DNA of 64,000 nucleotides from Voacanga thouarsii (Eukaryota; Streptophyta; Magnoliopsida; Gentianales; Apocynaceae): positions 1,612,001 through 1,676,000 of the forward strand of contig JANUWF010001218.1 of NCBI GenBank assembly GCA_026120185.1. Direction: 5' to 3'. Below the pieces are notes generated by a model. It ran no database searches and was not told the origin of the DNA. It saw nothing but the letters and a program-made list of their open reading frames with translations. A program made the translations under genes and the position numbers. The first letter of the stretch is position 1, and every line of letters begins with the position of its first letter. This document shows positions 11,913 through 23,818 of this stretch, piece after piece.

Positions 11913-14900
11913 CATTATTCTACATCGTTCAATATATAAACTGCAGAAACAATCAATGCCAATAAAGCTTTTTACAAAAATTGCACAACTTCTTGAAAAT
12001 AGCATTTAGAACCAGTGAGTTCCCTAGTTTTATCCAATGACTTGCAGAAATTGAAATGTAAACATTAGATAGGAAAAGTTTTATCAGCAAATAATGCATC
12101 CATTTTACTCATAATACTTTTATTTCTATATATTCTGGTCCTATGTCTTACCAATCCAAGCACAGCATTTCCTGGTGAATGGAGTATGATATATAACAGT
12201 TTTGTGCCATAAGTATAAATTACTTGGAGAAAATGCTCATCCTCTGCTTTTGTTTCCTTTTGTTCCACATTCTTATCTTAACTTACATGCATAATGAAAT
12301 AAAAAACATCGAGGATGCCATTCATCTTCTAGGAAACAAATCACATGTGCAATCATATGAAAATCAAGTTAACACATTAGGATCACATGTTTACAGCTTT
12401 CTTATATTCAGTTTTTCGATAATGAATTGGTCAAATTGGAATTATATTTTTAGAACCATACCAAATTAAATAAGCTTGAAATACCAAACCACAAGCAAAA
12501 TCTTCAAGTAAAATATAGTGAACAGGTAGAGGTTGGACCTCCTAATTGCCATTCCTTTGTGTAGATATATTTAAAGTATACCTATGCAGTTACCGATGAT
12601 GGGGTATTATAAAAAGAAACAAAAGCAGGACTATCATTTGAAATCTGATTGCCATATCTTCCAGAAAGTGGAAGGCCATGATAGTTCCCAGAAACATCTC
12701 GTTGATTATTTCCATGCATATGTTTGAAATGCCTTGGACTTACTTCATCTGATCCAAAACTTCTGTTTGAAGCAACACCATGATCCTTAGTTGATGTTTG
12801 CAAGTTTTTGGAAACAAATCCATGAGATAACTGCTGCTTTTGAATGCAAAGAAAAGCAGCATCACCAAAAATCGTAGCAGCATCGTCAGCAACTCCTATA
12901 GAAGAAAACAGAACTTGGCTCAGACTTAAAGCCAAAATATACAATTGTAATTAGCAATATGCCCACTTACTGAAAATGAAAATATGTCGGAAAATAGATC
13001 ACATGTTTACAGCTTTCTTATATTTATTAGGATGCTGCAAACTGAATTGCCCTAGTAATAGCAAAACATGCATATACATAGTAATTAATCAAATCGCCCT
13101 ACTAAGAAAGATTCTTCCAACATAACATAACCAAAAGAATTAAAATCACTTATTTCTCTCTACCAACACTATAGAGAACATGCACAAACGAGAAATTGAT
13201 GTCTGCATTAGGGACATGTATAAAAATAGTGTAGTTTACACATAGTTTCATGAAGATCAAATAAAATGAGGTATAATTTTTATCGAGAAAACAAGAATTA
13301 GTAATGGCCGCCTATGTTGTGAATAAAGTGCTATTGTTTTCATGTGCTTTCATCTTTTATTAGTGTTAGCACTTGTTTTCCCTCTTCCTCTCTTGGGACA
13401 GTAACAAGGAGAAAGCACATCTGCAAAGTATATTTTTTTCACACTTTTGTTATATAAATTTGCATCATCCAACACTATTCTCCTTATGCAAAGAATGGAT
13501 TGGAGCTTAATTAGAAGACCATTTAAGGCTTGTAAAACTCTTTTCATGGGGGAGCCATCAAGTAATTAGAAAGAAAGACTAAAGTAGATGGTGAATTAAG
13601 AAAAGAGTAGAAGTGCATGAAATGGCTATTTTTTGTAGTTGTAGTAGACTAGAGTAAGTCATAATAAGCAGGTAATTTTTGTGGATGTACTAATTTAAGA
13701 TTTAAATAATCAGCAAAAGAATCAACCAAATGCATAATCATTACAACAAAAATTATGCAGTCCAATAATCTTTATAAGGATTTGGGGCCGAGGGGAAGAA
13801 ACAATAATCTTTGTAAGTAAATGCAAACTGAAAATTGGCCAGAAAGCTATGAAAAACAATCCAAAGAGTATATGAACTAGTTTTTTGCTCTATTTCTATC
13901 AGAAAAGATAGAATGGCAAAATAAGTTCAAATGAATCATAGGACAACAAAATCACCAGTCAGCATTACCTACCCTATATTTATTCTATGCTATAATTCCC
14001 TATCTGAAAACTACTATTCAGAACTTCTTCAAAGGAGATGGTCACTTCATTTTGTGCAACAACAGTTAATATGAATTTTTTGGGACTTAATTAGACTAGC
14101 AGTTCTTATAAATTCACTTTCATACATGGAATTTAAAGCCCCAATTTGTGAGGTCAATGGAGGCAACTCCCATTACAGATCCACACATGACCACATCATT
14201 CTAGGACTTCATTATCTCCTTCTTTAGATTCATGAATTTGAATCAACAATTTGTAGGGTTGACGATGAATACATGCATAATTTTATTATTCTTTAGTTTA
14301 ATATTAGATCTAACATTTATCTTAAATTGAAGGAATGCATCAAATTAATTCATAAAAACACTCAAATTAATTCATCAAATTAACTTCAGATTCTAGAGTT
14401 ACTCAAAATTGAGATTATGCAAAAAAACAAGAGCTCTGAGTTCCTAACAATTCCCTCAAATTATTGGCAACAATTTTTAAAGCTTTCAACTTATCCAACT
14501 TTATCTTTTAAGGACACCGACAGCAAAGCTTCTACTGATAATCGACAGGTTCAACTGGGATAAGAGGTTGTCAACGTCACACCTCTCTTCTTCATCATCA
14601 CACACAGCAACAAAGTCGGTGACGGTGGCAAATTCCCTTTTATTTTCCTCTTGACAGTCGAACACAGAGATGAATAGAAAAGACAAAGTGATGGGTTTTT
14701 GAGGTGAAAAAAAGAACACATAAACAAAGCACAAAGTTTTCAATAGAGAAGGAGAGATTTATTTTTCTCAATTTACCCACAAAACAATCCCCCCAAAACT
14801 CGCGCTTTTTTGAAGAAAATTTTAAAGACGCGCCTTTTCTTTCCTTAAGCTAATAAAGTGTCAGAAAATATTTTTTTCCTTTGATGACACTTGAAAGTGT

Positions 14901-15061
14901 CATAATAGGATATCAGTTTAGATTATTCTAACAAAACTACATCGTTTTGTTTTTGCTATAATGACGCGAATAAACCTAGCGTCAATATATATACTACATT
15001 ATTATACTTTTTAAGAAATGTCATTAAAAATGTGTCAGGAAAGCTATTTTTTCTTGTAGTA
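11913..15061. mobile_element. CACTA-like DNA transposon, right terminus retained, with gene-like exon inside
   Basis: The right end reads TTTTTTCTTGTAGTA (15047-15061), the complement of the plant CACTA end CACTACAAGAAAAA with the last base mutated. The 250 bases inside it carry subterminal repeats typical of CACTA elements: AAAGTGTCAGAAAA (14856), the palindrome TGACACTTGAAAGTGTCA (14885-14902), TGACGC..GCGTCA (14962-14984) and TGTCATTAAAAATGTGTCAGG (15019). No transposase domain is visible. A possible exon lies at 12594-12895 (minus strand) and another protein-like frame, rich in Asp/Glu (CDDEEERCDVDNLL), at 14501-14743 (minus). I could not find the left terminus; Copia A abuts on that side, so it may have inserted into this element, or the left end was deleted. 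Confidence 0.6.
12594..12895 (-). pseudogene. Possible captured exon of an unidentified host gene
   Basis: On the minus strand an open stretch is bounded by a good acceptor (TTTTCTTCTATAG, ending at 12896) and a GT donor (CATCATCG|GTAACT, GT at 12593-12592). It translates to a non-repetitive, host-protein-like segment beginning VADDAATIFGDAAFLCIQKQ and containing HFKHMHGNNQRDVSGNYHG and SNDSPAFVSFYNTPSS. I do not recognise the family. Its place between a Copia LTR and a CACTA terminus suggests a gene fragment carried by a transposon, which CACTA elements are known to do. No neighbouring exons could be joined with confidence. Confidence 0.4.
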
Positions 15062-18000
15062 ATAATGATTCTCTTTGCTTTATAGAAGTGATGGATATTA
15101 TAGTATAGAAAAATTTTATTCATAAAATTTCTAATGACTCTTTGGAATTATGTCTAATGGAAGCAGCTACAATAGACCATAAAAAGATAACATTGTTGAT
15201 GAAGTCTTGAGGTTGGAAGCAAACAAATTTTTCATTCCAAGAGTTAGATTCAAGTTCGAGGAGTTAGAGTTAAAGAGGGATTACCCCAAACTAAGCATTG
15301 AAGAACCTCCTATAAACTTAGAATTAAAAAACTTGCTTTCTCATTTAAAATATATCTTTCTTGAATCTAATGATAAATTACCTCTAATTGTTTCTTCATT
15401 TTTAACAAGAATTCAAAAAGAGAAGTTGCTTAGAATATTAAGGGCCCACAAAAGGAGCTTTTGGTTGGCAAGTATCAAATTTGAAAGGAATAAGTCCATC
15501 TATATGCATGCACAAGAATGATCATAAGCCATCAAGACAATCACAAAGGAGACTCAATCTATTGATGCAAGATATAGTTAAGAAGGAGATCATCAAACTG
15601 CTTATTTAGGTATTATCTATCCTATTTTTGACAATGATTAGGTAAGTCCGGTTCAAGTAGTTCCTAAAAAATGTGATTTTACTGTTGTTGAAAATGATAA
15701 ATCTGAATTATTGCCTATTAGGTTAATTACGAGTTAGAGAGTTTGTATTGATTATAGAAAGTTAAATGGTATAGCCTATAAGGATCATTTTTCCCTACTT
15801 TTTATTGATCAAATTCTTAAGAGATTGAGTAGTCCTACTTATTACTATTTTCTTGACGGATATTAATTTGGGCCATTTTTAAATTGTCATTACACTTGAG
15901 GATCAAGAAAAAATTACTTTTACTTGTCCTTATAGCACTTTTGCATATAGGAGAATGTCTTTTTGCCTCTGTAATGCTCATGGAACCTTTCAAAGATGTA
16001 TGATAGCTATTTTTCATGACTTGATTGAGATATCATGGAGATTTTTATGGATGACTTTTCTGTGTACGGTGATTCCTTTGATAATTACCTCTCCAACCTC
16101 AATAAAATGTTACAACGATGTGAAGAAACTAACCTAATATTGAGTTGGGAAAAGTGTCATTTTATGGTATAAGAATGCATTGTACTGGGGTCACAAAGTT
16201 TCTCATCAAGGCATTGAGATGGATAAAGCAAAGGTTAACGTTATTGCTAAGTTGCCACCACCTTCAAATCTCAAGACTTTGAGGGGTTTCTTGGGTCATG
16301 TTGGATTTTATAGGCACTTTATGAAATATTTTTCAAAAATTGCTAAATCTTTTACTACCATTTTATTGAAAAACATGCCCTTAATTCTCTAGTGCTTGTT
16401 TGCAAGCTTTGCATCTTCTAAAAGAGAAATTAATCTCAGCACCTATCTTGATAGCTCCTGATTGATCATTACCTTTTGAGCTCATGTGTGATGCAAGTAA
16501 TGCAGCAATTGGCACTTGTTTAGGGCAAAGAAGGGAGAAAATTTTTTGACCTATCTACTATACTAGTTGCACCCTTAACCCAGCCTAATTAAATTATGCA
16601 ACTACTAAAAAAGAATTGTTAGTTGTAGGTTTTGCTTATGATAAATTTCGTCCTTATTTAATAGGTGCTAAAGTAACTATTTATTCAGATAATGCAACTT
16701 TGAAATACCTACTTGATAAGAAGGAAATCAAGCCACGATTAATGAGGTAGATCCTCTTGCTTCAAGAGTTTGATATCACTATAAAAGATAAGAAGCGATC
16801 CGAGAATGTGGTTGCTGTTTACTTGTTAAGGCTTTAATTGGAAAATCACGAGGAAGATGGCACTAGCTCTAAGGAAGAAATCAATAAGGAGTTCACAACT
16901 GAAAGATTGATGAGAATTTCTACATCTTGCAACTCTATCTCTTCTTATACTCTTTATAATGAAAATGATACTAATTTTCGTACTCCCTATGTAGGTTATG
17001 CTAAAAGAGTGCATCAATGACACCTCAAACACCGTGGTATGCTCATATTGTGAATTATTTGACAAGTAAGTATGATCCAACTGACTTTAATTATCAACAA
17101 AGGAAAAAATTATTCCATGATCTTAAATATTTCTTTTGGGAGGACCCTTACTTGTTTAAAATATGTGCTGATAATGTCAATAGAAGATGCATACCTCAAT
17201 GGGAAGTAAATGATATTTTATCACATTATCATGATAAGGAAGTAGGAGGGCATTTTAGAGCCCATAAGACTGCTCAAAAAGTACTTAAATGTGGGTTTTA
17301 TTGGCATTCTCTATTTAAAGATACTTTTAAATATGTTAAGAGATGTAAGGCATGCTAAAGTGGAAACATATCTAAGAAATATGAAATGCCTCTACAAAGT
17401 ATTCTTGAATGTGAATTATTTGATGTGTGGGGTATTGATTTCATGTGACCTTTTCCTTCTTCTTATAACAATAAATATATTCTAGTTGTTGTTAATTATG
17501 TATCAAAGTGGATTGAAGCAATTGTTACTCCAACAAATTATTCTAGGGTTGTGGTGAAATTCTTGAAGAAAAACATCTTTTCTCATTTTAGTACACCTAG
17601 AGTATTGATTAGTGATGAGGGCACTCACTTTTGTAATAAACAACTAGATAATTTGTTGCAAAAATATTGTGTGTATCATAAAATTGCTACTTCTTACCAT
17701 CTTTAGATTAGTGGGCAAGTTGAAGTTTCTAACAGAGAATTAAAAAGAATTTTGAAAAAAAAAACTATTAATACTTCTAGGAAAGATTGGTAATTGAAAC
17801 TTGATAATACTTTATGGGCTTATAGGATTGCTTTCAAAACTTCTATTGGCATAACACCCTATCGTCTAATTTATGAAAAAGCTTGACATTTACCTGTTGA
17901 ACTATAGCACAAGGCATATTGGGCAATGAAGTTTATTAATTTTTATATGAATGCTATGGGAGAAAAGAGACTCTTACAAATTAATGAGTTGGATGAGCTC

Positions 18001-18188
18001 CGTTATCATACTTATAAGAATGCAAAGCTCTATAAGGAACGAACAAAAATTTACATGATAAATACACATGATTCGTGGTTCAAAATTGGCGGTAAAGTTT
18101 TGCTCTATAACTTTCATTTGAGGCTTTTTCCAAGGAAATTAAGATCAATATGGTCTGGCCCCTTTGAGGTGATACAAGTATTTCTAAG
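15062..18188 (+). pseudogene. Athila pol remnant (RT, RNase H, integrase)
   Basis: Athila pol resumes right after the CACTA terminus: EVMDIIV..NF..ISNDSLELCL, then the pre-RT block LRLEANKFFIPRVRFKFEELEL (about 15207). RT remnants include VCIDYRKLNG (15745), SFCLCNAHGTFQRCM (15957) and LRGFLGHVGFYRHFMKYFSKIAK (16275-16350). RNase H is around 16460-16840. The integrase zinc region is HYHDKEVGGHFRAHKTAQKVL..GFYW..C..C (17225-17356) and the core includes FDVWGIDFM, VSKWIEAI and VLISDEGTHF (17420-17620). The C-terminal domain has SGPFEVIQV (18153-18179). Many stops and frameshifts; one stop in front of RVCIDYRKLN replaces Trp. The frame is cut at 18188 by a solo LTR and continues at 19711. Confidence 0.85.
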
Positions 18189-19710
18189 TGTTAGGATTCG
18201 TGGACTCCTAAACGCGAAAAACATCCACGAATCCCTTCCGATGATCTAAGTAAACGATTAAGAAGATCTAAGGTTTACAAAATTACCTCTCTTCGGTATA
18301 ATCAAGATCATTCGATTCTGATTGTGCTGTCGTACGTGCAACCCGAATGATCACCAGACGCTATAGTGTGCAAAAGTCTTCTATAGGTACACACGACGAA
18401 CTGACTCGTTACCCCGAGAGTGCTAGCGCCTAGGGTTTGAGAGGTTTTTTTTTTCTGGTGAATAAAGGCACGAAATTTTTCAACAGAATAGGACTATTGA
18501 GAAGACGGCTAGGGTTTTCTTAAAAAATCCCTGAATCTTTTAAAGTCCAAATCTGATAATATCTTATTATATTTAAATTTAAATTCAAATTAAATTAAAA
18601 ATTGATATGATAAAATTTTGCCATTATCTTGGTAATTTAACTAATTAATTTACCGAATCAGATTCTTATAATCTGGACATAATCCAGATACATCGAATAT
18701 GGACATATTTTCAGATTCATTGTATCTGATAAATTTTCTAGGTTTGATTAACTTAGACATATTTCTAGATTTATCGAATCTGGTTACCAGAAAAATAACC
18801 TAATAAGTTCGCTTATCGTGTGACCCTATAGGTTCATTTAACACTGGCAGTGTGCCTAAATCATATTTAAATGGCCCACAAGTTATAAGCGGTTTCTAGC
18901 AAAACATTATAACTATCCAGATTAAATGAAGATCAGTGATCTCTTTGAACAAAATCACAATTTTATATTTAATCCTTTTGTCACACAATAATCAGATTAA
19001 GCATAAGGCACGAAACATGTTATCCTTATTAAGCTTAATCAATTATTTCTTGATTTCATAGTAGACTGTTCAAATAAATGATATCAATATATTAGATTGA
19101 TATATTTGAGCACGGCCATGTATTTTAACAGTCTAACTTATCAAGGGGCCCATGGATATCTCTCCCATAATTGAGATGGATAAATTCCTTCACTATCAAT
19201 CATATTCCTCTCCTTGATTTAGTCCATATCCAACAGTAGTCTAATTTATTATCTAGTTAAAGATAACTTTAGACAACGTCAAAATATAGAATTTATCAAG
19301 TAGGAAACTATGATGAATTTAGGTCGAAGGATTTTTAATATCATTATGGCTAGAAAGTACTTATGACATATTCCATGAAGTACTCTCACAGAAGGTCATG
19401 TCTAATATAATGTTCTCTAACATTTATTTATGTTTTGACTTGATATCACAAATATCCATAACCAGTAAAACATAGCCATCTAGTCACAAACATACTAATC
19501 TTAATTTATTATTGTTCCAATAATAATAATCGTTCATGGACTGTTTTAGAATAGTCATTATTTTTATTATTAGGTTTTGCTATCAAATCACGTACTTGAT
19601 GATCACAAAACAAAAATGCACTATTTATGGAAAGAAAAATCTCATATTATTATATAAAACATAACGACAATAGTATAAGTACAAATTGACTCTAGGGCAT
19701 ATCCCTAACA
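18189..19710 (-). repeat. Solo Copia LTR, reverse orientation, inside Athila pol
   Basis: 1522 bp beginning TGTTAGGATTCG and ending ATATCCCTAACA, flanked by CTAAG (18184-18188) and CCAAG (19711-19715), a 5-bp target duplication with one transition. Read on the minus strand it starts TGTTAGGGATATGCCCTAGAGTC, like the Copia A LTR start, hence the reverse orientation. Removing the LTR and one duplicate rejoins the Athila integrase C-terminus as VSPSGAI. No internal Copia sequence remains, so it arose by LTR-LTR recombination. Confidence 0.85.
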
Positions 19711-19851
19711 CCAAGTGGAGCCATTACGATCTCACACAATGAAAAAGAAACATTTACTATTAATGGTCAAATGTTAAAGCACTTTTTGGGATATGCAACA
19801 CCTGTACATCAGGAGGGTTGGCTTCTCAAAAATCTCCCTTCTTTAATTTGA
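19711..19851 (+). pseudogene. Athila pol C-terminal tail
   Basis: Continuation of the integrase C-terminal domain after the solo LTR: PSGAITISHNEKETFTINGQ followed by MLKHFLG and a TGA stop at 19849-19851. This matches the usual GA-x-EI..F.VNGQRLKHY ending of Athila pol and defines where the 18189-19710 insertion fell. Confidence 0.75.
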
Positions 19852-21557
19852 ACAATAAAAGAAGTCAAACTCAAGACTATAAATGAAAATTATTTTTTCT
19901 TCCTTTTTATTTGAAATTCTTTGTTTTTCATGTTTTTAGATTCTAGTTTCTTTTGTTTCTTAATAATGAAAATTTTTTTAAAAAAAGAAAAAAGCAAATT
20001 GGGGACACTTGTTTTTGTAGTGATCATGCCTTGCACATCATTAAGAACAATACTAGATTTTAAAGTGGAGGGTAGGACAAGTTTTGAAAATATTTTTTCG
20101 AACTTTTTGAAAAGTTTTTAGATTTTGTGGTTTTAATGCTATATTTTAAGAAAAAATCCAGAAAATCTCTTGAATGTTATGCATTGGAATTGTTTTCTCC
20201 TGTTGTTAATCTTGATCTCGCAATTTTATTTTTTATTTTTATCATCTATATGTATTGATTTGAGAAGTGTTGAAAAGGATATAACCTTGCATAATTTCTT
20301 TGTTAATTCTTCCTAACTATAGAATCTAAATTATTTTTTGTTATAATCTTGTGATTTGATGAAATACCTAGGCGTTATTTTGCATTTAATGCTACTTGTG
20401 GTCACTTTATATACACTAGAACTTGTCTATTTACATGCTTAAGGCGAAATTTTAAAGTCATTTTGATTTATTTGGTAATGACATTAGGGTTTCTTTGAAT
20501 CGTTTGCGCCTTTCAAGCCTAACTCTATTTTATATCATTTGATCCCTTTTTGAGCTTTATGTGAAAGGGTGATTGAAGCTACCACCTACTTATTCTTGTT
20601 AAACTAGCCTATTTACCTCCCTTTATAACTTCATTTTTATTATTATTTTTTCCATTCCCTTACAAGAGAGGAAGGTGCACATCTCTTAAGTGAGGGGTTG
20701 GTTCGTTTTTTGACTGGGTTATAAGGAAGTAATATGGTATGGAAAAGAGATGACTTGAACTGTTGAAAGTTAAAATTTGGAAAAAAGAGAAAGAAGAAAA
20801 ATGGCTTGTGATGTGAAAAAAGAAAAGAAAGAAAGATGGGAAGTTTTGTGAGTTTCTAGAAGAAGAAAAGAAAAAAGAACAGGAAGATAGAAACAGCAAA
20901 AAAGCAAAAGAAAGTGAAGAAGGAAAAATTTTGGAAATTTTTCTTTAAAAAAAAATGTTGGTTCTGTTTAGCTAAGTTTGGGTATGTTTGAATCCCCTCA
21001 AGAAGTTAAGTGAAATATTAAGTGAGGAGTTCCTAAGTACGTAAAGAACAGGAAGAATATGCTTTTGAGTTCATTTTCTTTCTCTCTCATTTTTTGCATT
21101 TTTCCTATCCTTTTATTTAATAGCTATTTCCTTAGTCTAACATTACAAGCCAAGAAAGTCCTATTAGACCCCAAGTAAGTCATTCTAGTCTACATTAGTG
21201 GAGAGTATGTAAACTTACAAGCCTATGGTTTTATTATTCTTCAATCTTTAGAATCATGAGTTCTCATTTGATGCATATCATTACCTAAGTGTTGAGTTAA
21301 ATTACATAATTATGGCTGGATTTTCTTTCAAGTTTCTATAGTTAGATTGCATTAACATTGATATTATTCTTGGTTATTTTCTATTCTCTTCTCTTTTTTT
21401 TTTTTTTTTTGGTTGATGTATATGGATGATTTTTTCATTTTTTTTTTTTTCATATGGGATATTGAGGTTGATTTTAAGATGAAATAATTCTATGTTTAAC
21501 GTTTTTTAGTTTTGTTTCTTTGCTCGAAGGCGATCAAAGCCCTAAGGAAGGGGTAAT
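19852..21557 (+). other. Athila 3' non-coding region with polypurine tract
   Basis: About 1.7 kb between the pol stop and the 3' LTR. No env-like frame of credible length is visible. A purine-rich block on the plus strand (about 20730-20960) gives only low-complexity Ser/Phe-rich translation on the other strand. The end, AAGGAAGGGGTAAT (21545-21558), is the polypurine tract priming plus-strand synthesis. T-runs occur at about 21392-21410 and 21438-21451. Confidence 0.6.
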
Positions 21558-23032
21558 TGATATGTTATATTTTTACTATTTATTTGTTACTATTTTCTCA
21601 CTTAAATTGGGTTTAATTGATTAAATTATTATGATTTTAATTTGCTAAAGTGGATTAAATAATATTGTACTTTGTAGTGTTTAACTGAAATATTTTTATT
21701 TATAACGTACAATTTAATTCACTTAAACTATTTATGGATGCAGGGATAAAATGGTAAATGTTGCCAATAAGAGAATGAATAAGAAGTGAAGAGGACAAAA
21801 GCTGCTAGGAAAAGAAAAAAGAAAAAAAATTAAAAAAACTTAAGGAATGATGATCAGATCATAGTGGGATAAGCACTTACCAAGGAATAGAAAGGAAGAC
21901 CCGGGCTCTGCACGAGCCTCTTCTAGTATACCCTTTTTTTCCTCAAATCAATAAAAATCGATTTTGTTACGAATGGTTGGTAGCAAAAGTCGACAAGAAG
22001 AATAATATGAAGAAAAGAAGGCAAAAGCTAATATGGAAAAAATGTTCAAACTCTAAAAGGATGCTTAGTTGGAGTTGGACTTGGACTTGGACTTCAAATA
22101 TGTATAAGAAGTCAGGGGTTGCTGCTATAAAGAGAGGACTCTTGGGAAGACCAATTGAGGAGAAAAAAAAACAGAAGCCAAAGCAGAGACGAATGGGGAA
22201 CAGAGAGCTACGAAAACGAGGCTTAAATCCAGGCTTCTTCTCTATTTTATTTTTGTTTCTATTTTATATTAATTAAATTCATGGCTTTGAATATTAAGAT
22301 TATCGAGATAATGCATAGTTAAATCTCTTGAGACTAAAACCTTCAATAAAGACTGAAACTTTTATATGTTTAGTTGATTTTAATTAAAGATTATTTCTTT
22401 AATCTTATTTTTGGTTAATTATTATTATTTTTCTTAAATCTTGCAATTTTCTGGCCAATTATTATATGAATTTAAATTTATTCTAATTTCAAAAATGTGC
22501 TAGATTAAATTGGTCCATGGTAATAACAAGACATCATAATATTGACTAGAGATAGATGTGATTTCTTTGTATAGTTTCTAGCGAGTATGAAACAAAAAGT
22601 TAAGGAAATCTATAGAATTTTATGTGGCTTTATTAATTAAAACCACTTAAAAATACGATTGATTTATTAATTAAAATTAGAAGCTTTTCATCAAAAGATT
22701 GGGTCTAGCTTATTTTTGAAAGTACTAACATTATCTAATTCGAGAATTAATTTAAAGGAATCAACTATTCATCATAAAAGAAGTAAGTTGGATTTGAAGC
22801 GTCTTGATCCATTCGTTGCCATTGATTTAATTAATATAATTTGCTTTGTCGATTTTTATTTGTCTATTTCTATTAGTATAATTAGTTCTTAAATTAAACC
22901 ACTTTGATTTTGGTTTAAGTTAGGCTATAAGTAAAACAATTTTATAGTTAGGTAGAAATTCTCATTGGAAACAACTTGTACTCACTACTCTATTACTTAT
23001 TTGATATTTGTATACTTGCAAATTCCATATCA
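21558..23032 (+). repeat. 3' LTR of the Athila element
   Basis: About 1475 bp, starting TGATATGTTATATTTTTACT after the purine tract and ending TTCCATATCA. It aligns with the 5' LTR except for about 130 extra bases at roughly 21840-21970, which include GATCAGATCATAGTGGGATA and CCCGGGCTCTGCACGAGCC and look foreign to the LTR. Confidence 0.85.
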
Positions 23033-23690
23033 ACAATAGCAGTAATATCCTTAGAGATGATATTCTAGTAAGTTTTAAAGAAAATAAGAGACATTCCATC
23101 CGGCCTAGGGCTTTTCCTACAGCTCATGGAGAAAACTATATTCCTGATGTCATCCTCAGTACACAAAAATTCAAAACCAGAAGCATCCATTGAAGGAGAA
23201 ATAAGACCATCTAAGTCTTCAGGGAATGAGGGGTTATATGTGGATAAGAGATTAGAATAATTTTGGTCAAATTCTAGTCCAATATCACCCAATCTAAAAT
23301 CCAATTACTATTAGCAAACAGTAGATGATCAATATGATTGTACCTCCTGTGAACAATGATGGAAATGTGGAAGAAGTGAATGTTTGCATCTCCATCCTCT
23401 AGCTATTGAGATTTGGCTTTATCCCTCTAGAGAGTTTCTTCTCTTTTTAGTAGTTCATCTAGATTTCCCTTAATTTAAGATGATCAGGGTCTTGGATAGC
23501 TGTTTGGAGGAGGTGGATTTTGTGTTTTCAATTTCCTTTTGGACATTCCCAAAAAAGTTGTTTTATTCCAGGCTTTGAGGGCAAGTTTGGTAAGCCTCAA
23601 TTTAGTCATCAATCTAAAAATGGGCAAGCCAACAACTTTATCACACCATGCTTGTTAAATGACCCCAGTGACTGAATTATCTCTAAAGCA
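23033..23690 (-). mobile_element. LINE-A (L1-like), 5' part: endonuclease-RT linker and RT start
   Basis: On the minus strand from about 23690 downward: RLTKLALKAWNKTTFGNVQK, ENTKSTSSKQL, a block reading GDANIHFFHISIIVHRRYNH (with a frameshift), then SMDASGFEFLCTEDDIRN and SCRKSPRPDGMSLIFFKTY at 23065-23160. These are the linker and first RT block of plant L1-like LINEs (K-SPGPDG-(F/M)-FF-K-YW). It ends at DITAIV at the Athila boundary and continues at 1948 with LQFFFNNGHLLRSFSHTF. It is related to the LINE at 43.4-55.1 kb (compare GDVNTHFFHLTTILHRRYNN there). Confidence 0.85.
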
Positions 23691-23818
23691 TTAGGTCTTT
23701 CATTCATTTACTTGAAAACTCATATTATATATAGTATAACCAAACATAAATAATGAGTTTAATTCCTCATCATTTCCATTCCTTACCCTAAAAGCCTCGA
23801 AGCAAACGGATGCTTATC

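Larger units (their letters stand above)
1949..23032 (+). mobile_element. Athila-type Ty3/Gypsy retrotransposon, degenerate, with nested insertions
   Basis: Two long direct repeats (1949-3271 and 21558-23032), starting TGATRTG and ending CCATAYCA, bound an interior with a decayed tRNA-Asp-type primer site, Athila-style gag (about 3490-5030), and pol (15062-18188, resuming at 19711-19851). A long non-coding stretch and a purine tract precede the 3' LTR. Removing the nested blocks (about 5.5-15.06 kb and 18189-19710) leaves roughly 10 kb, a normal size for this clade. The protease region expected between gag and RT is not seen, so a deletion accompanied the central insertion. The whole element sits inside LINE-A. 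Five-base flanks (AGAGC left, ACAAT right) no longer match well, yet removing five bases restores the LINE reading frame across the junction. Confidence 0.85.

Noticed and set aside
14501..14743. Minus-strand 80-codon frame in the CACTA-like block
   Set aside because: It has a Met start and an acidic stretch but no splice donor or family resemblance that would let it be joined to the exon at 12594-12895; left as part of the element.
20660..20899. Minus-strand Ser/Phe-rich frame as an env-like or host gene
   Set aside because: It is the complement of a purine-rich, low-complexity tract in the Athila 3' non-coding region.
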